Assembly (NCBI GenBank): GCA_963576725.1
Contig: OY755237.1
Location: forward strand, 62,907,423 to 62,971,422
Length of the DNA stretch: 64,000 nucleotides
Direction: 5' to 3'
From: Azorinus chamasolen
Taxonomy: Eukaryota > Mollusca > Bivalvia > Cardiida > Solecurtidae
The notes below the pieces were generated by a model, which had not been told where the DNA came from, did not search any database, and saw nothing but the letters and a program-made list of their open reading frames with translations. Each line of letters opens with the position of its first letter. The stretch's first letter is position 1. Below, one piece after another: positions 20,599-31,850 of the stretch. Made by a program: the position numbers and the translations under genes.

Positions 20599-20801
20599 TA
20601 ACCCTGTACCCTATAAATACTCCTTTCCATGCCTTTGGCAAAGCGAGGAGACTAAGATCTGACGGTTTCTAAAGGACCTGATACTACAGTTCCTACCAAT
20701 ACCAACATATCATTTGTACATATGTCATTATAAACATTCAGCTAATAAATATTCATGATACCATTATTTCGAACATGAATATACAACAGGAAAAGGGTTA
20801 A
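20599..20801 (+). mobile_element. Family D1 TTAA MITE, decayed hairpin
   Basis: CTAACCCTGTACCCTATAAATAC start, hairpin reduced to GAGGAGACTAAGATCTGACG G, D1 tail ATATTCATGATACCATTATT TC, end GAAAAGGGTTAA. Confidence 0.72.
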
Positions 20802-21240
20802 TAGTGGTATAAGAGTTAATACCAGGTATTGAACAGAACCACTTCAACATACGATTAGCATATATCTCTATTTACCGTGAAGGGTAAGTTTTCTGTCTCT
20901 GTTACGCTAGCGCCGACATGACCAAAGCTATCATTAGTGTCTGTAGAATACGGCACTAGGACCGTACACCATTCTTAACTATTTTAGTCCTCCGCTGGCG
21001 GTAAACAGCTGGCTCAGTACTCGCAAGGACGCTTAACTGAGATTCGTCATGTTTCGTTCATAGTTTTTATGCAACGTTTTACCAACACTCAATTTAATTG
21101 ATATACGATGGTATGAAGTGTTTTAGATAGAAACCTTAGATAAAGTGATTAAGCTAAATAACAATTTTCAAATTTCCTCAATGAGGTTTAATGATGGAAT
21201 AAAACTATTTACCACTGTGTGCATTACATATCTTCAGTTA

Positions 21241-21667
21241 CAGTAAATCCTCGACCAGTTTAAAACACTCAAGTATTAGAGTCGATCTTTAAGACAGGTA
21301 GGAGTTTAATGCAGATCAAAAGTCATTCAGAAAGCTTCGAAAACTAGAGATTTCTGATGACTTTCGCCTTGCATTAAACAGCCACATGCCTAAAAAGCTC
21401 AATTCCTCTTTAACCCTTTCCTCCATAAATACGCCTTGCTACGCCTCTGTAAAAATCATCTGTAAAAATCATTGTGGTAGATGGAGCATTTGCTCTTATA
21501 GGAGCAAATGCTCTATTTATCACATTAGTTTCAAACTACGAAATTCTAAATATTTCCTTTTCTCTAGTCAATGCCCCTTTATGGTAGATTTATTCAAAGT
21601 GGTTGGATCTAAAAATAGCCTATGAGAAAATGGGTTAATATTTGTTCAGATTAACGGGATTTTACTG
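21241..21667. mobile_element. Family C2/C4 TA element carrying a nested A MITE
   Basis: TA-flanked; CAGTAAATCCTCGACCAG start and ACGGGATTTTACTG end. Hairpin GTTTAATGCAGATCAAAAGT... TTCGCCTTGCATTAAACAGC. Interrupted by a full A element at 21410-21638 inserted at TTAA, so A is the younger insertion. Confidence 0.82.
21410..21638 (+). mobile_element. Family A TTAA MITE (nested)
   Basis: TTAACCCTTTCCTCCATAAATAC start, near-perfect GAGCATTTGCTC-TTATAGGAG hairpin, end GAAAATGGGTTAA. The surrounding C-type element resumes on both sides. Confidence 0.93.
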
Positions 21668-21861
21668 TATGAGTAATCATCCGTTAGCATGACACGGGCG
21701 AATCGGTGATTACTTTGGAGACTAGAATGGATCCATATGAGACACTGATTAATTCGGTGACTCATCGGGGGTCAGCAATATGGTTGACAGTGTTAATGTG
21801 ATTGCATTGTTTGGAGAATTTGACTGTATAATAAACCTGTCTAACAGAAATATTCGGAGTT

Positions 21862-22038
21862 TTAACCATTTACTACATGAGTATTCATGTAAGAAAAGCA
21901 AAGGGCAAAGGCTCTATTTATCACAATGGTTTCGAAACTACAAAATTCTAAATTTTCCTTTTCTCTAGTAAATGCTCCTTTTCGGTACACTCATTCAAAG
22001 AGGTTTGGTCTGAAAATAGCCTATGGGGGAATTAGTTA
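21862..22038 (+). mobile_element. Family A MITE, left end replaced
   Basis: TTAACCATTTACTACATGAGTATTCATGTAAG (D-like end) joins within ~45 bp to the second hairpin arm and right half of A (GGCTCTATTTATCACAATGG... AATTAGTTAGG). It may be a D/A chimera. Confidence 0.7.
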
Positions 22039-22199
22039 GGACAGTGACGAGGGAACTTTGAATGCAATTGTAATTACATCATACATGTACACTTCATATT
22101 TCTGTGTTTTATCCCTTACATTTGATGATAGTGTAGAGAGGACATCCATTCCAATTTACATTAGAACCTGTCCTAAGCGACCATTCATTCATGCATGCC

Positions 22200-22405
22200 T
22201 TAACCCATTACCTCGCTTTGAATAGATCTACCGAAAAGGAGAATTAACCAGAGAAAAGAAAAAGTTAAGAACTTTGTAGTTTGAAACCATTGTGATAAAT
22301 AGAGCATTTGCTCCTATAGGAGCAAATGCTCTATTTATCACAATGGTTTCACAAAGTGACTTTTACAGAGTCGTCAAAAGTCGTCAATATGAGGGAAAGG
22401 GTTAA
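22200..22405 (-). mobile_element. Family A TTAA MITE with perfect 66-bp palindrome (nested)
   Basis: TTAA both sides; perfect palindrome 22284-22349 with the CTCCTATAGGAG centre, identical to 13129-13194. It lies inside C3. Confidence 0.93.
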
Positions 22406-22507
22406 AAGGCAGATGGTTCTTTGCAAGGCGAACGCTCCAATATTTGACCGGCATTAAGCTACCGACTGCCTTAAAGACCCATAATTAGACCTCTTTCTGA
22501 TGTCTGC

Positions 22508-22721
22508 TTAACCTTTAGCCTGCTGAGTAAATTCTTTTTACAGAATTGTTCACCTACTTTATTTTCGAAATTCATACTATAATCAATTTGTGTACCAAAA
22601 TGCAATCAGGGTGTCAAACAGTTTGGATCCTGATGAGACACCGAGTTACTCGGCGTCTCATCTGGATCCAAACTGTTTGCATAGGTATTAATTCATCCGC
22701 CAATAGCAGGCTAACGGTTAA
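22508..22721 (+). mobile_element. Family E TTAA MITE (nested)
   Basis: Inverted ends TTAACCTTTAGCCTGCTGAG and TAGCAGGCTAACGGTTAA. Hairpin CAAACAGTTTGGATCCTGAT ... CGAGTTACTCGG ... ATCTGGATCCAAACTGTTTG, with T versus A at the conserved mismatch. It lies inside C3. Confidence 0.93.
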
Positions 22722-22737
22722 AACAGGTTCCAATGTA

Positions 22738-23528
22738 ATTGTATGCCATCATACATGTACAGTTAGAAATCCGATTAGATGCCTAGTAATCTTTTGTCGA
22801 ATGTTAATTGTGATTGTCACAAAAGTGTCGCACCGAGCGTGGTATTGGAAATAAACTGTCTATTTCAGTTTCTGCACAGAAAGCAAACAGTATCTCATTA
22901 GGCACTTCGTTTAATTAGGTTATTAGGCGTTGGACTCATGTCATTTTTATACATTTTTGTTAGTGCCTCAGGAACATTTATAGCACCTTACATTTGTTTA
23001 ACTAATTGGCAAATGTGCAGAAAAGGAAATAAAATGAAAAAGACTGAGTGAGAACTTCTGTACTCCTTTTGGCGACGTTTACGGAGAACTGGAACTAGGG
23101 CGTATATTTTTAATCAGAAATTAGCCAGACAGCTTATATGACTACAAAATAATAATGTTTTAATGTTACCGGTGATTTGCTTTTTATCAGCTATAAGCAA
23201 CATTATTAAATAAAATGGACAAAGCAAGATAGAGAACGAACTAGCATACAGACAAGATGGCATGGCGTTAACACATTTATTATGTTCTTAATATGTCATA
23301 AACATACTGTCACTTTGCCGCCGATTGGTAGCATTTCACCAAACGATATTTGAAATGTTTGAGCTGCTTGTCAGTGTGTTAGTGTCGATGTCAGGAATAC
23401 TTCGCACCAAAATACTGGTTTCTGCAATTAAAGTTTGCACTAGATTGAATATTGGTTTGATTGTTTAGGCATGTGGATGAAGGAAACGACGTTAGACGGA
23501 TATTGTGCCAACATGATAAATACATGTA
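22738..23528. other. Long spacer, nothing recognised
   Basis: AT-rich with no repeat match; one of the longest repeat-free stretches in the window. Confidence 0.45.
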
Positions 23529-23715
23529 CAGTAAAACTTCTCTATAACGACCACTAAATTACATCAAGTATTTTGTGTTAAAGGCAGGTGTATGCTTAAA
23601 GCAAGGTGAAAGTAAAACAGAACGCTCCGTTCTGTCTTACTTTCACCTTGCTTTAAGCAAGCACCTGCCCAAAATACCAACTAAATAACATGGTCGTTAT
23701 AGAGAGGTTTTACTG
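23529..23715. mobile_element. Family C TA MITE (shortened centre)
   Basis: CAGTAAAACTTCTCTATAAC start and complement end; centre GAACGCTCCGTTCTGTC lacks part of the usual tip. The left TA is intact; the right flank is CA. Confidence 0.9.
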
Positions 23716-23717
23716 CA

Positions 23718-24255
23718 TATAAGAAACAAATAGAATAGACGTCAGACAGGAGATACCTCTTGCGCCCACACACCACATCACACTACGCCACGTACATTTA
23801 TTTCAAAAGATGTTGGAAGAAAGCGAGGCCACTTTATTCCACGTATGTGTTTTCAATACATTCAAGCTATAAAGCAAACAAGACATAGAAGGTTTTGCGC
23901 ACGACCAGGGACACCGTGGAAATGAACTTGGGACCACACATCGCGCATTACTGCTGGTGTTGTCATTTGTAAAATATAAGAAAAAGTATACAAACATACC
24001 TATCCAGTGTAAATGCTTATGTTTACGCCACGCTGATCATAACAAATCTGACAGAATATCTTCGAACCAGTTCAACACCAGAATGGTAGAGGTGACACGA
24101 GGTATACATATTGGACATGTCTTATTGGTCCGACCTACTAGTTAGAAAATGCTGAAGCCGAAAGTCTTTGCTAAGGTCCTAAAATGTTATACGTCCGGGC
24201 GTATACATGCTATGTTTTATGTTTTTTTATTTATAGTATAAATATTGTTAGGTCG
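23718..24255. other. Spacer, nothing recognised
   Basis: No repeat from the window and no coding signal above background. Confidence 0.4.
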
Positions 24256-24363
24256 GTAGAACCTCTCTTAAGCGGTCATTCATATGTTGAACATTGGAGT
24301 CTGAAAAAACAGGTGGCTACTTAAAAACAGGGCAAACGTAAGTATGTAGAAATATCCTATAAG
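24256..24363. mobile_element. Family C3 left-half fragment
   Basis: GTAGAACCTCTCTTAAGCGG TCATTCATATG..., ACAGGTGGCTACTTAAAAAC: a C3 left arm with no matching right arm. Confidence 0.7.
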
Positions 24364-24519
24364 GACTGGGCTAGTCTCATAATGCCAATGTGCCATGCAA
24401 CTTAATGTAAAGCCAAGCAAAATACATGCACACCTGTGATTCCCTTCCCTTACAGTTTGGTCATAAATGCATTCGAGTCTTCTTTCGGCTAGTATCCAAA
24501 CAGGTTGACACTCTAAATA

Positions 24520-24713
24520 CAGTAAAACACCTCTAATGCGACCACTTAATGAATAAACATGGCTGTCGTTATAAGCAGGCAGTAGCTTAATGCAGAACAA
24601 AAGTAATGCAGAAAGCTCCTCTATATTACTTTTGTCCTGCATTAAGCTACCGCTTGCCTTTACCACCCATAATTACACCTCTTTTATGTGTTCGCATTAG
24701 AGACATTTTACTG
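24520..24713. mobile_element. Family C2 TA MITE
   Basis: CAGTAAAACACCTCTAATGC start and TTAGAGACATTTTACTG end, TA-flanked. Hairpin AGTAGCTTAATGCAGAACAA AAG ... CTTTTGTCCTGCATTAAGCT. Confidence 0.9.
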
Positions 24714-24715
24714 TA

Positions 24716-25350
24716 TATTATTCAACAGAAATGGAAGAATGCCGGTTTCAAATTCTGGCGACGAAGAAGTAATACCGCACATGCAAGGTTAAGTGTTCTT
24801 CGGAAGTAGCAATACGCATTACAGCATACGTTTGTCTCAGTGAATTATAACCCGTTGAACAGAGTGGTATATTCTTGTCATTAGACATCGATTTATAAAT
24901 GAAAATGTTGGTTTGGTTTTGCCAAGAAATCATACGGGTTTTTTTTGCGTAGTGATCATTGCCTTTGGAACATCATTATCAATCAATCAATCCGTCAATT
25001 GGCCAACCTTGTAACTTATCACATCAATTAGCCATGTATGCACTTATCATATTAATCATCTTTATTACAAAACAAAACATCTGTTATAAACAATGAACAT
25101 CTTTGAACTCGCTAATATTACGTTGAGCCATTATCGACCACCTATCAAATGACTTAAGACCTAGCTGTGAATGTAATCATAATAAGGATGGTAGCTGACA
25201 GTAAATTGCTTATTGAAATAATACAGTATCTGTTGTGCGCAATATTGCTCTTGTTCATGATACCGTTATCATAGATTAACTAAGTAGTAGTCATATGTGT
25301 TTGATTCCGACTTGATTGTAACTACGAAGCTTTTTTATTGATACGATATA
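24716..25350. other. Spacer, nothing recognised
   Basis: AT-rich, including TCAATCAATCAATC near 24980. No supported gene. Confidence 0.4.
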
Positions 25351-25554
25351 CAGTAAACGCCCTCTAAGCCGGAATTCTAGTAGAGAAGAATTTGTATACT
25401 ATTAAACAGGTGGCTGCTTAATGCAGGGTGAAAGTAATACATAAAGCTCCTCTGGGCGCTTTCTGCATGACTTTTAATCTGCATTAAGCTGCCACCTGTC
25501 TCCAAGACAGATATTTATACTAAATGTAACGTCCGGTTTAGAAGGCTTTTACTA
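25351..25554. mobile_element. Family C4 TA MITE
   Basis: CAGTAAACGCCCTCTAAGCC start, TCCGGTTTAGAAGGCTTTTA end. Hairpin GCTGCTTAATGCAGGGTGAA AGT ... ACTTTTAATCTGCATTAAGC TGCC. Confidence 0.88.
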
Positions 25555-25649
25555 TATATTTCTGTGATACTATTTTACTGCTGTTTTCTATTTTTAATGA
25601 CATTGTTCCATCATCACATGCGCGTATGTCTCGTAAATAAACGGTCTGG

Positions 25650-25879
25650 TGTAACCTGTTACTCCATAAATAAATACGTCTTTCTACGCCTTTGCAAACG
25701 AAGTAGACTGTACGAGCCATCTGATCAGGATCTGTTTGGTTGATCATGATATAGTACAGGTGTGATTCTGTAATATCAACCAAACATTGCTGTGCCAATA
25801 TGCCATTATAAAAAATAATCCAAGTAATATTCATGATTTTATTACGTTTTAGTTGACTATTCATGGAGTAATGGGTTAA
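25650..25879 (+). mobile_element. Family D1 TTAA MITE with altered hairpin
   Basis: GTAACCTGTTACTCCATAAATA start, AATATTCATGATTTTATTAC and ATTCATGGAGTAATGGGTTAA end. The hairpin is replaced by GTAGACTGTACGAGCCATCT GATCAGGATCTGTTTGG followed by a short duplicated GTTGATCATGATATAG piece. Confidence 0.72.
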
Positions 25880-26097
25880 TGAATATCGATCGTAAAGATT
25901 ATGTTACAGGAAGGGTAAATAAAAGTAGTTTTTATTTTATGTTTATATTGGTTAATCTAGTTTCCATTAAGCACCAACATAAACATGAATACATTTCCAT
26001 TTCCTAATGTAACCATGTTAGAATACACAAGTATGTGTTCATATATTGCTGAACAGTTTTAATGCGGGGCATAAGTTGAATAACATTCACAATTGCA

Positions 26098-26320
26098 TTA
26101 ACCTTTAGCTTGCTGAGCAAATTAGTTTTGCAGAACTTTTCACCTACTACATTTTCAAAATTCAAGCAATAATCATTTTGTCTACCAAAATGCATTAAGG
26201 ATGTCAAACAGTTTGGATCCTGATGAGACGTCGAGTTACTCGGCGTCTCATCTGGATCCAAACTGTTTGCATAGGTATTCACTCATTCACTCATCCGCCC
26301 ATAGCAGGCTAAAAGGTTAA
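26098..26320 (+). mobile_element. Family E TTAA MITE
   Basis: TTAACCTTTAGCTTGCTGAG start and TAGCAGGCTAAAAGGTTAA end. Complete hairpin 26208-26270 with GTCGAGTTACTCGGCG tip and the conserved T/A arm mismatch. Confidence 0.94.
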
Positions 26321-26830
26321 AGAATATGTCACACATGTCAAGTTTGATGATCTGAAATGTTCATTTACTTCGGGAACTGTACACCTGCGATGCTCTGATT
26401 TCATTCTTATAAAACGTTATGGTTATATTATATTAGTGTTGACATATTTTCTGGTCCTTCGGGTTCATCAATGTTTAAGTATGAACATTTTAATACCGCT
26501 TAAGCCAGTGCTAGGTGTTTGTAGGGGTGGAAGTGGAGATGGAATGGGGACTCAATAAAACGAGTCTGCATTATTTTTCTCTTTTCACATAGCTACTTTT
26601 GATATGGAAAGGATCTCCAACTTTCAGAACTTTTTGTTTGATTCGGGTAAATCATAACTTAATATGAACCAAACTTCCGTCTAGGTCTCTAGCGTGAGTT
26701 ATGTTGAATGGTCACAGTCGGCATACTTCATCACAAATAAACTATTAACAAAACTGTCGTATAAACTGACAAATGGCAAATACCTAACCAATACTATCAA
26801 TGACAAATCATAAAATGGACTTTTCTAATA
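26321..26830. other. Spacer, nothing recognised
   Basis: No repeat or gene signal seen. Confidence 0.4.
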
Positions 26831-27050
26831 TTAACACTTTCTTCCATAAATACGCCTCTGTAGAGGTCACTTTTTGACACCAATGTGATAAATAGAGCAT
26901 TTGCTCCTCAGGAGAAAATGCTCTCTTTATCACAATGGTTTCAGAACTACAACATTCTAAATGTTCCTTTTCTCTAGTTAAGGCTGCTTTTTTGGTAGAT
27001 TCATTCAAAGAGGTTTTGTCTAAAAATAGCCTATGGGGGAATCGGTTAAA
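26831..27050 (+). mobile_element. Family A TTAA MITE
   Basis: TTAACACTTTCTTCCATAAATAC start. Hairpin with a shortened GCTCCTCAGGAG centre. Right half TCTCTAGTTAAGGCTGC; end AATCGGTTAA. Confidence 0.92.
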
Positions 27051-27109
27051 TCAATGTTAAGCTAACCGTGAATGTTCAGGTATTTATTAACGGAAAGTAT
27101 ACCATGATA

Positions 27110-27205
27110 AACAGAACTAACCCTCACGAAAGGGCTGCACTATGAGCCTTCTTATCTGGATCTACACTGTTTGCACAGACCATTAGTGACTCATGAAAGT
27201 GTTAA
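27110..27205 (+). mobile_element. Family D3 remnant
   Basis: AACAGAACTAACCCTCACGA... CTTATCTGGATCTACACTGT TTGC, ATTAGTGACTCATGAAAGTG TTAA. The first arm is strongly mutated. Confidence 0.55.
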
Positions 27206-27752
27206 AACGCTTATACTCTACAGATATTTGTTGACATGTCTTTTGTTAATAGTATTTAGTTGCATGAAGTAATACATGTATTACGGTAAAATAGAATTAT
27301 AGATCAAATGCGAAGTGTTTTTATTAGGTGAAACATATCTTATTACATTTTCTTTTTAATAACTGATTAATGGTTGATTAATAATCATACTAAGTTATTA
27401 ACATTAATATCCCGCCTTACAACTGTTCACTATGTGTATGGTAAACCTTTTCTACAGCATATTCCTAACTTCCCAAAATTGAAACTATTAACAAATTTCT
27501 CCCTCAAATTTCGATATTGTGCAATTTGGACTACATCCTCTTCAAAGAAGCTTCTGTTTGTATTGCATATAAATAATTCCAAGCATGATATGGATCTATT
27601 AAAATGTAGTTCTACCAAAACTGTTCTGAAATGAGTTCAATCGTCTTTTACCGTAAAATGATGCATCGCAATTAACCAAGATCTCCTACACGCAAATTTT
27701 CTGTCTTTTCTATATGGTTGTGAAACATATTCGAGTACAAGATGAGTTTCAG
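27206..27752. other. Spacer, nothing recognised
   Basis: Overlapping opposite-strand short open frames at 27374-27634 show no domain. Confidence 0.4.
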
Positions 27753-28013
27753 TTAACCTTTTACTCCATAAATACGTATTTCTATGCCTTTGCAAATAGA
27801 GTATATCCAGGTCAGACGGCTTCTGTTGGAGCCGTCTGATCGATCAGGGTATGCTCTGTTTGCTTATTATATAATATAGATATGATTATATGTTTCTACG
27901 GTTTCTTCCATGCCCAAACTTTCCTGTGCTCATGTCCTACTATAAGTATTAATCTAATTGATATTCATGATGTCATTATTTCTTACATGAATAGTCATGG
28001 GGTAAAGTGTTAA
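27753..28013 (+). mobile_element. Family D1 TTAA MITE
   Basis: TTAACCTTTTACTCCATAAATAC start. Hairpin GCAAATAGAGTATATCCAGG... CCGTCTGATCGATCAGGGTA TGCTCTGTTTGC carries a 4-bp GATC duplication in its second arm. Tail TATTCATGATGTCATTATTT C; end GTAAAGTGTTAA. Confidence 0.9.
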
Positions 28014-28214
28014 CCATAAAACACTGCTTCAGGGGGTACATCATCTAAAAGTCAAATTGGGTTCTTATGTTCCTATCATTCCAGTTAAAATTAACATTTC
28101 TGAGAGGGTCTTGGATTGGTTTTCACATGATCATGGTATTAAAATTATCAAAAAGAAATATTACATAAAATAGTCCTGCATGAAATAAAATAACACATGC
28201 AAATAGGAACAAAA

Positions 28215-28398
28215 TGTGAAATCTTAAAAAGCAAGTGGCTGCTTGATGCAGGTCAAAAGTAATGCAGAACGCCCCTATAGGAGCTTTCTTCATTATAGGA
28301 ACCTTCTGCATCACTTTTGAACTGCATTAAGCTACCACCTACATAACATACACTACATAAGACCTATTTTTACTGATCGGTTAGGACAGGTTCATCTG
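28215..28398. mobile_element. Family C3-like TA element
   Basis: Hairpin GCTGCTTGATGCAGGTCAAA AG ... CTTTTGAACTGCATTAAGCT ACC with a duplicated TATAGGA(G/A)C centre. Right end GGTTAGGACAGGTTCATCTG before TA. The left end is not clear. Confidence 0.7.
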
Positions 28399-28669
28399 TA
28401 CATGAATGTACGTGAATAGCACTTTTTACATTCTATGGTTGAATAATATTAGCCCGAACGAGTTGAAAAATACCACCAATACGTCTAATTGTCGCGTGTG
28501 AAAACATATCAATTTGGAACAATCTGTCATTCATTTTAGCAACATCGACTCTTGTTATTGTTTATCACTCAGGGCGCTGAACATGTTTACCATTGACGAA
28601 AGCAACATACGTTATATACAGTTTGATTTGTGAGCGAGCGAGATGAATGACATATACAAATGATAATGC

Positions 28670-28920
28670 TCAACTCTTTCCTTCCCTTCCTATAAACGCC
28701 CTTCTCGCCCTTGCAAACAGAGTAGATCCAGATCAGACGGCTCCTGTAGGAGCCGTCTGATCAGGGTCTACTCTGTTTGCTTACCGGATGAATACATCTT
28801 ATTCTACAGTATCTGCAAAGGTAAAAAATGCCCGTGTTCATATTTCATTATATAAATTCAGGTCATTAATATCCATGGTGTCATTAGTTTTATAAGAATA
28901 TTGAACTGGTAAGGGCTTAG
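28670..28920 (+). mobile_element. Family D1 TTAA MITE
   Basis: TCAACTCTTTCCTTCC start. Clean hairpin GCAAACAGAGTAGATCCAGA... GGCTCCTGTAGGAGCC ... ATCAGGGTCTACTCTGTTTG C, with A versus T at the conserved mismatch. Decayed end GGTAAGGGCTTAG. Confidence 0.88.
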
Positions 28921-30004
28921 ATAATACTGAGTTCACTGCCGTGCTTTCCCACTCGGTAGTAAATATTCAAGACGTGGTGACTCATTGAGCGATCATTTTT
29001 AAATACTTGGGATCAATCTGTGCAAATATAGTTCTTTGTACCATGATAGGGATCAACATATCAGGTTCAAGCCATACTAATCGTTAGTCGCACCTTCCTC
29101 TTATATTAGCGTAAGTTTTAGACACTATTTAAGAGGTCCAGATAAGATGCGCAAATTAAACTATTTAAAAAATAAAATAATAGAATTAAAGTATTTCCAA
29201 AAACACTAACCTTTTTGGCCCCATGAACGATCATCTATGCAGAAGCAGGAGTTAGGAATACCAAAAGGGTTTGCCCATACATGTCACTTTGCTTACATGT
29301 ACAATGCACCATAATTGGTTAGGCAATTTCTTGAATTCCTTAGGATCACATTTATATTTGGGTCCTTCATATATTTCTGACTATTCACAGTTTGTCTCAG
29401 TTCTTTTTTCTGTGAAATCTATAATGAAAACACGCAAACGTGTAGTATAAATTCATAGTTATTTGTTCGCAGATATCCAGTTCTTTTCAAATTAATTTAT
29501 ATTTTAAGAATATATATGTCAGTGTGTATCCTAATAAAGCTAATCCAATTATGGCTATCAACGGCTTTATTTAGAATAATTTAGTAAATAAGTAAATGTT
29601 CTCATTTGATCAGTTCCGTTATTTGCTGATACGACTACTAGGACTTTGTTATCATTTATATATGTCGTAATAAGATGTGTAAAACTACATGTACCGCCGA
29701 AACTACCAAACATACTAGCAACTAGTCGATCGATCCCTTCCACGTTCATACATAAAACATATTACATTGGTTACGTAATTGGGTGATAGGCCCATTTGGG
29801 CTTTATTTTAATTGAGTGTGTCGTAACAACTTGATGCCTTTTTTAGCCGAGATATTTATGCATACAGAATATATAAAACAAAAACTTTTTAAAATATAGA
29901 TATCGATGAGAGTAATGAAATATAATTAATTTAAAAATCTCAGTTTAATACCAAATCATCCTTTTCCGAAATCAATGGTGTCATTATTTCTTGTCAAAAA
30001 ATTG
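28921..30004. other. Long spacer with a lone F-type end
   Basis: AGGTCCAGATAAGATGCGCA AATTA at 29134-29158 matches the F terminus (59.41 kb) but no F hairpin follows. Otherwise AT-rich without supported features. Confidence 0.5.
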
Positions 30005-30240
30005 GATAGCCCTTCCCTTCATATAAACGATTTTCATCCCAAATAGTGTAGATCCAGAGCATACAGCTACTAAAGGAGCCGGGACTGCTCTTATTTCTTA
30101 TGAAATTATGATGGATCTGATTGTACAAAGTTTACCAATACTTAAAAATAGTATGTACATAATATATTATGCAATAACATAAATACAGCTAATACATATT
30201 CATGATGTCATTTCATACATTTGTACACCACAGGGAAAAT
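30005..30240 (+). mobile_element. Family D1 TTAA MITE, decayed
   Basis: CCCTTCCCTTCATATAAACG, AAATAGTGTAGATCCAGAGC ATACAGCTACTAAAGGAGCC, tail ATATTCATGATGTCATTTCA. The second hairpin arm is lost. Confidence 0.6.
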
Positions 30241-30311
30241 GTCACATATTGTAACGTTGATACAAGAAGCGTAGCTTCATGGCAAGCATCTCTATAATAT
30301 GCTCTATATCA

Positions 30312-30400
30312 ACCCTGGCCCTGTTGAATATTCATACGGGAAATAATGACATCATCAATATTTATTAGTTGACTTTTATAATGGCATTATGTGTTCACGG
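30312..30400 (-). mobile_element. D1 distal fragment
   Basis: TATTCATACGGGAAATAATG ACATCATCAATATT, TTTTATAATGGCATTATG. Confidence 0.6.
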
Positions 30401-30421
30401 TGTGGTAATCGTTTATGTCTG

Positions 30422-30615
30422 TTTACCTTTTGCTCGATTAATATGTATGTGAGAAATAATGACATCATGAATATTAATAAGAATGATTTTATAATGGACA
30501 TAGTATGTTTGGCAACAGCAGAAATTGTAGAATCATATCTATATTAGTTCATAATCAAACAGAGTAGACCCAGATCAGACGGGTTCTAAAAGCGTATTTA
30601 TAGAGTAAAATGGAA
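30422..30615 (-). mobile_element. Family D1 MITE with half hairpin
   Basis: AGAAATAATGACATCATGAA TATTAATAAG, CAACAGCAGAAATTGTAGAA TCATATC, CAAACAGAGTAGACCCAGAT CAGACGGGTTC, then AAAGCGTATTTATAGAGTAA. The second hairpin arm is deleted. Confidence 0.72.
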
Positions 30616-31195
30616 AGTGTGATTTGATGTGATATTACAACATTCCGATAAACTGACATATAACGTAGCTTAGCTTCTAAACAACCTTTACATAGTAGCA
30701 GACATCAATTTCGATAAAACCAAGTATAAATAAAAAGAAACCAAATTTTATTGCAACTCTTCAAAGCCATAAAAACGGGTCTGTGGTATCATATCTAAAC
30801 AGTGCGGACTCCGAAAGTATATGTGTTCATATTTCTCTATCTCAATATGTGCAAGTAAATGAATAAAGCACCCTACTACCTACTACCTGCATGGACTTAC
30901 GTATTTGCAAATGTTCCATGTAGCATTTTATTCAACAACATGTTTAACTAAATTAAGAGTGTCGGTAGTCAGAGAATAAAGCTATATTACATAATGTTCA
31001 TTCGTGTGCAAACAACGGCCAATTAGGCAAAATCAATTGATGACGAGACCTTCAAACAGAATCTTTCAAATCCGATTGTTGAACAGGGAAGGTTTCATAA
31101 AGCAGGAAGGGATAGATAAGAGCAGAAACACTAATAGGATAAGTGTATGATTAATGATACGTAAGGAAAGTAATTTGTATTAAAGCATGTGCATA
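30616..31195. other. Spacer, nothing recognised
   Basis: No repeat match or coding signal. Confidence 0.4.
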
Positions 31196-31338
31196 GAGTA
31201 GAACCTGTCTTAAAATGCCATAAAAAGGGGATCTAATTATGGGTTCGTAAGGCCGAAGGTTGCTTCAAAGGTAGGTCAAAAGTAATGCAGAAAATTCTTC
31301 TGCTTGACTTTTGCCCTTCAGGAATCACCAACCTGATT

Positions 31339-31585
31339 GTAACCCTTTCACCGCCAATGTCGCATAAATGCACCACGACAAATTGTGCAGTCCCAGATCA
31401 GACGCCGCCTTTTCAAGGCGGCGTCTGATCAGGGACTTCACTTTTTGTCGCAATCTCTTTTTCTACATATGTGCTTTATTGCCTTGAAATTAGCATTTGT
31501 TTATCTTATTTCTGTATTGTACTGAATGATTTAACTAAATATGGAATGCAGACGACAATTAGAAATTTTGTGCCGAAAGAGTTAA
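31339..31585 (+). mobile_element. Family G TTAA MITE (nested)
   Basis: Start AACCCTTTCACCGCCAATGT CGC, end GTGCCGAAAGAGTTAA. Complete hairpin CAGTCCCAGATCAGACGCCG CC-TTTTCAA-GGCGGCG...ATCAGGGACTTCAC, with A versus T at the shared mismatch position. Confidence 0.9.
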
Positions 31586-31614
31586 ACTCCCATGTTGAAT
31601 AAATGAATGACCGC

Positions 31615-31850
31615 TTAACCCTTCGCTTGCTATTCACGTCAATATACATACCTGTAAATAGTGAAGACCCAGATGAGACAGTTCCTGCAGGAGCTGTCTC
31701 ATCAGGGTAGTTGATTGTGCAGCCAGTGCACTCTACGGCAGTGATTGCACAGCGAAATACATGTACACAGTGAAGATATATGTAATTATACAATAGGGCA
31801 TGGGTAAAGAAGGAGAAATGTATTTTAGAATTCAGCAAGCGAAGGGTTAA
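31615..31850 (+). mobile_element. Family B TTAA MITE (nested)
   Basis: TTAACCCTTCGCTTGCT start, AGCAAGCGAAGGGTTAA end. Hairpin GAAGACCCAGATGAGACAGT TCCTGCAGGAGCTGTCTCAT CAGGG. About 14 bp between the hairpin and the distal part are deleted relative to 11.5 and 55.4 kb. Confidence 0.92.

Larger units (their letters stand above)
22159..22735. mobile_element. Family C3 TA element hosting two nested TTAA MITEs
   Basis: TA at both sides. Left end CATTAGAACCTGTCCTAAGC, right end complement ...AAAACAGGTTCCAATG. Internal C3 phrases TGCAAGGCGAACGCTCCA and GGCATTAAGCTACCGACTGC. At two TTAA sites it is split by an A element (22200-22405) and an E element (22508-22721); removing both restores a ~150-bp C3 with matched ends. 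Confidence 0.82.
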
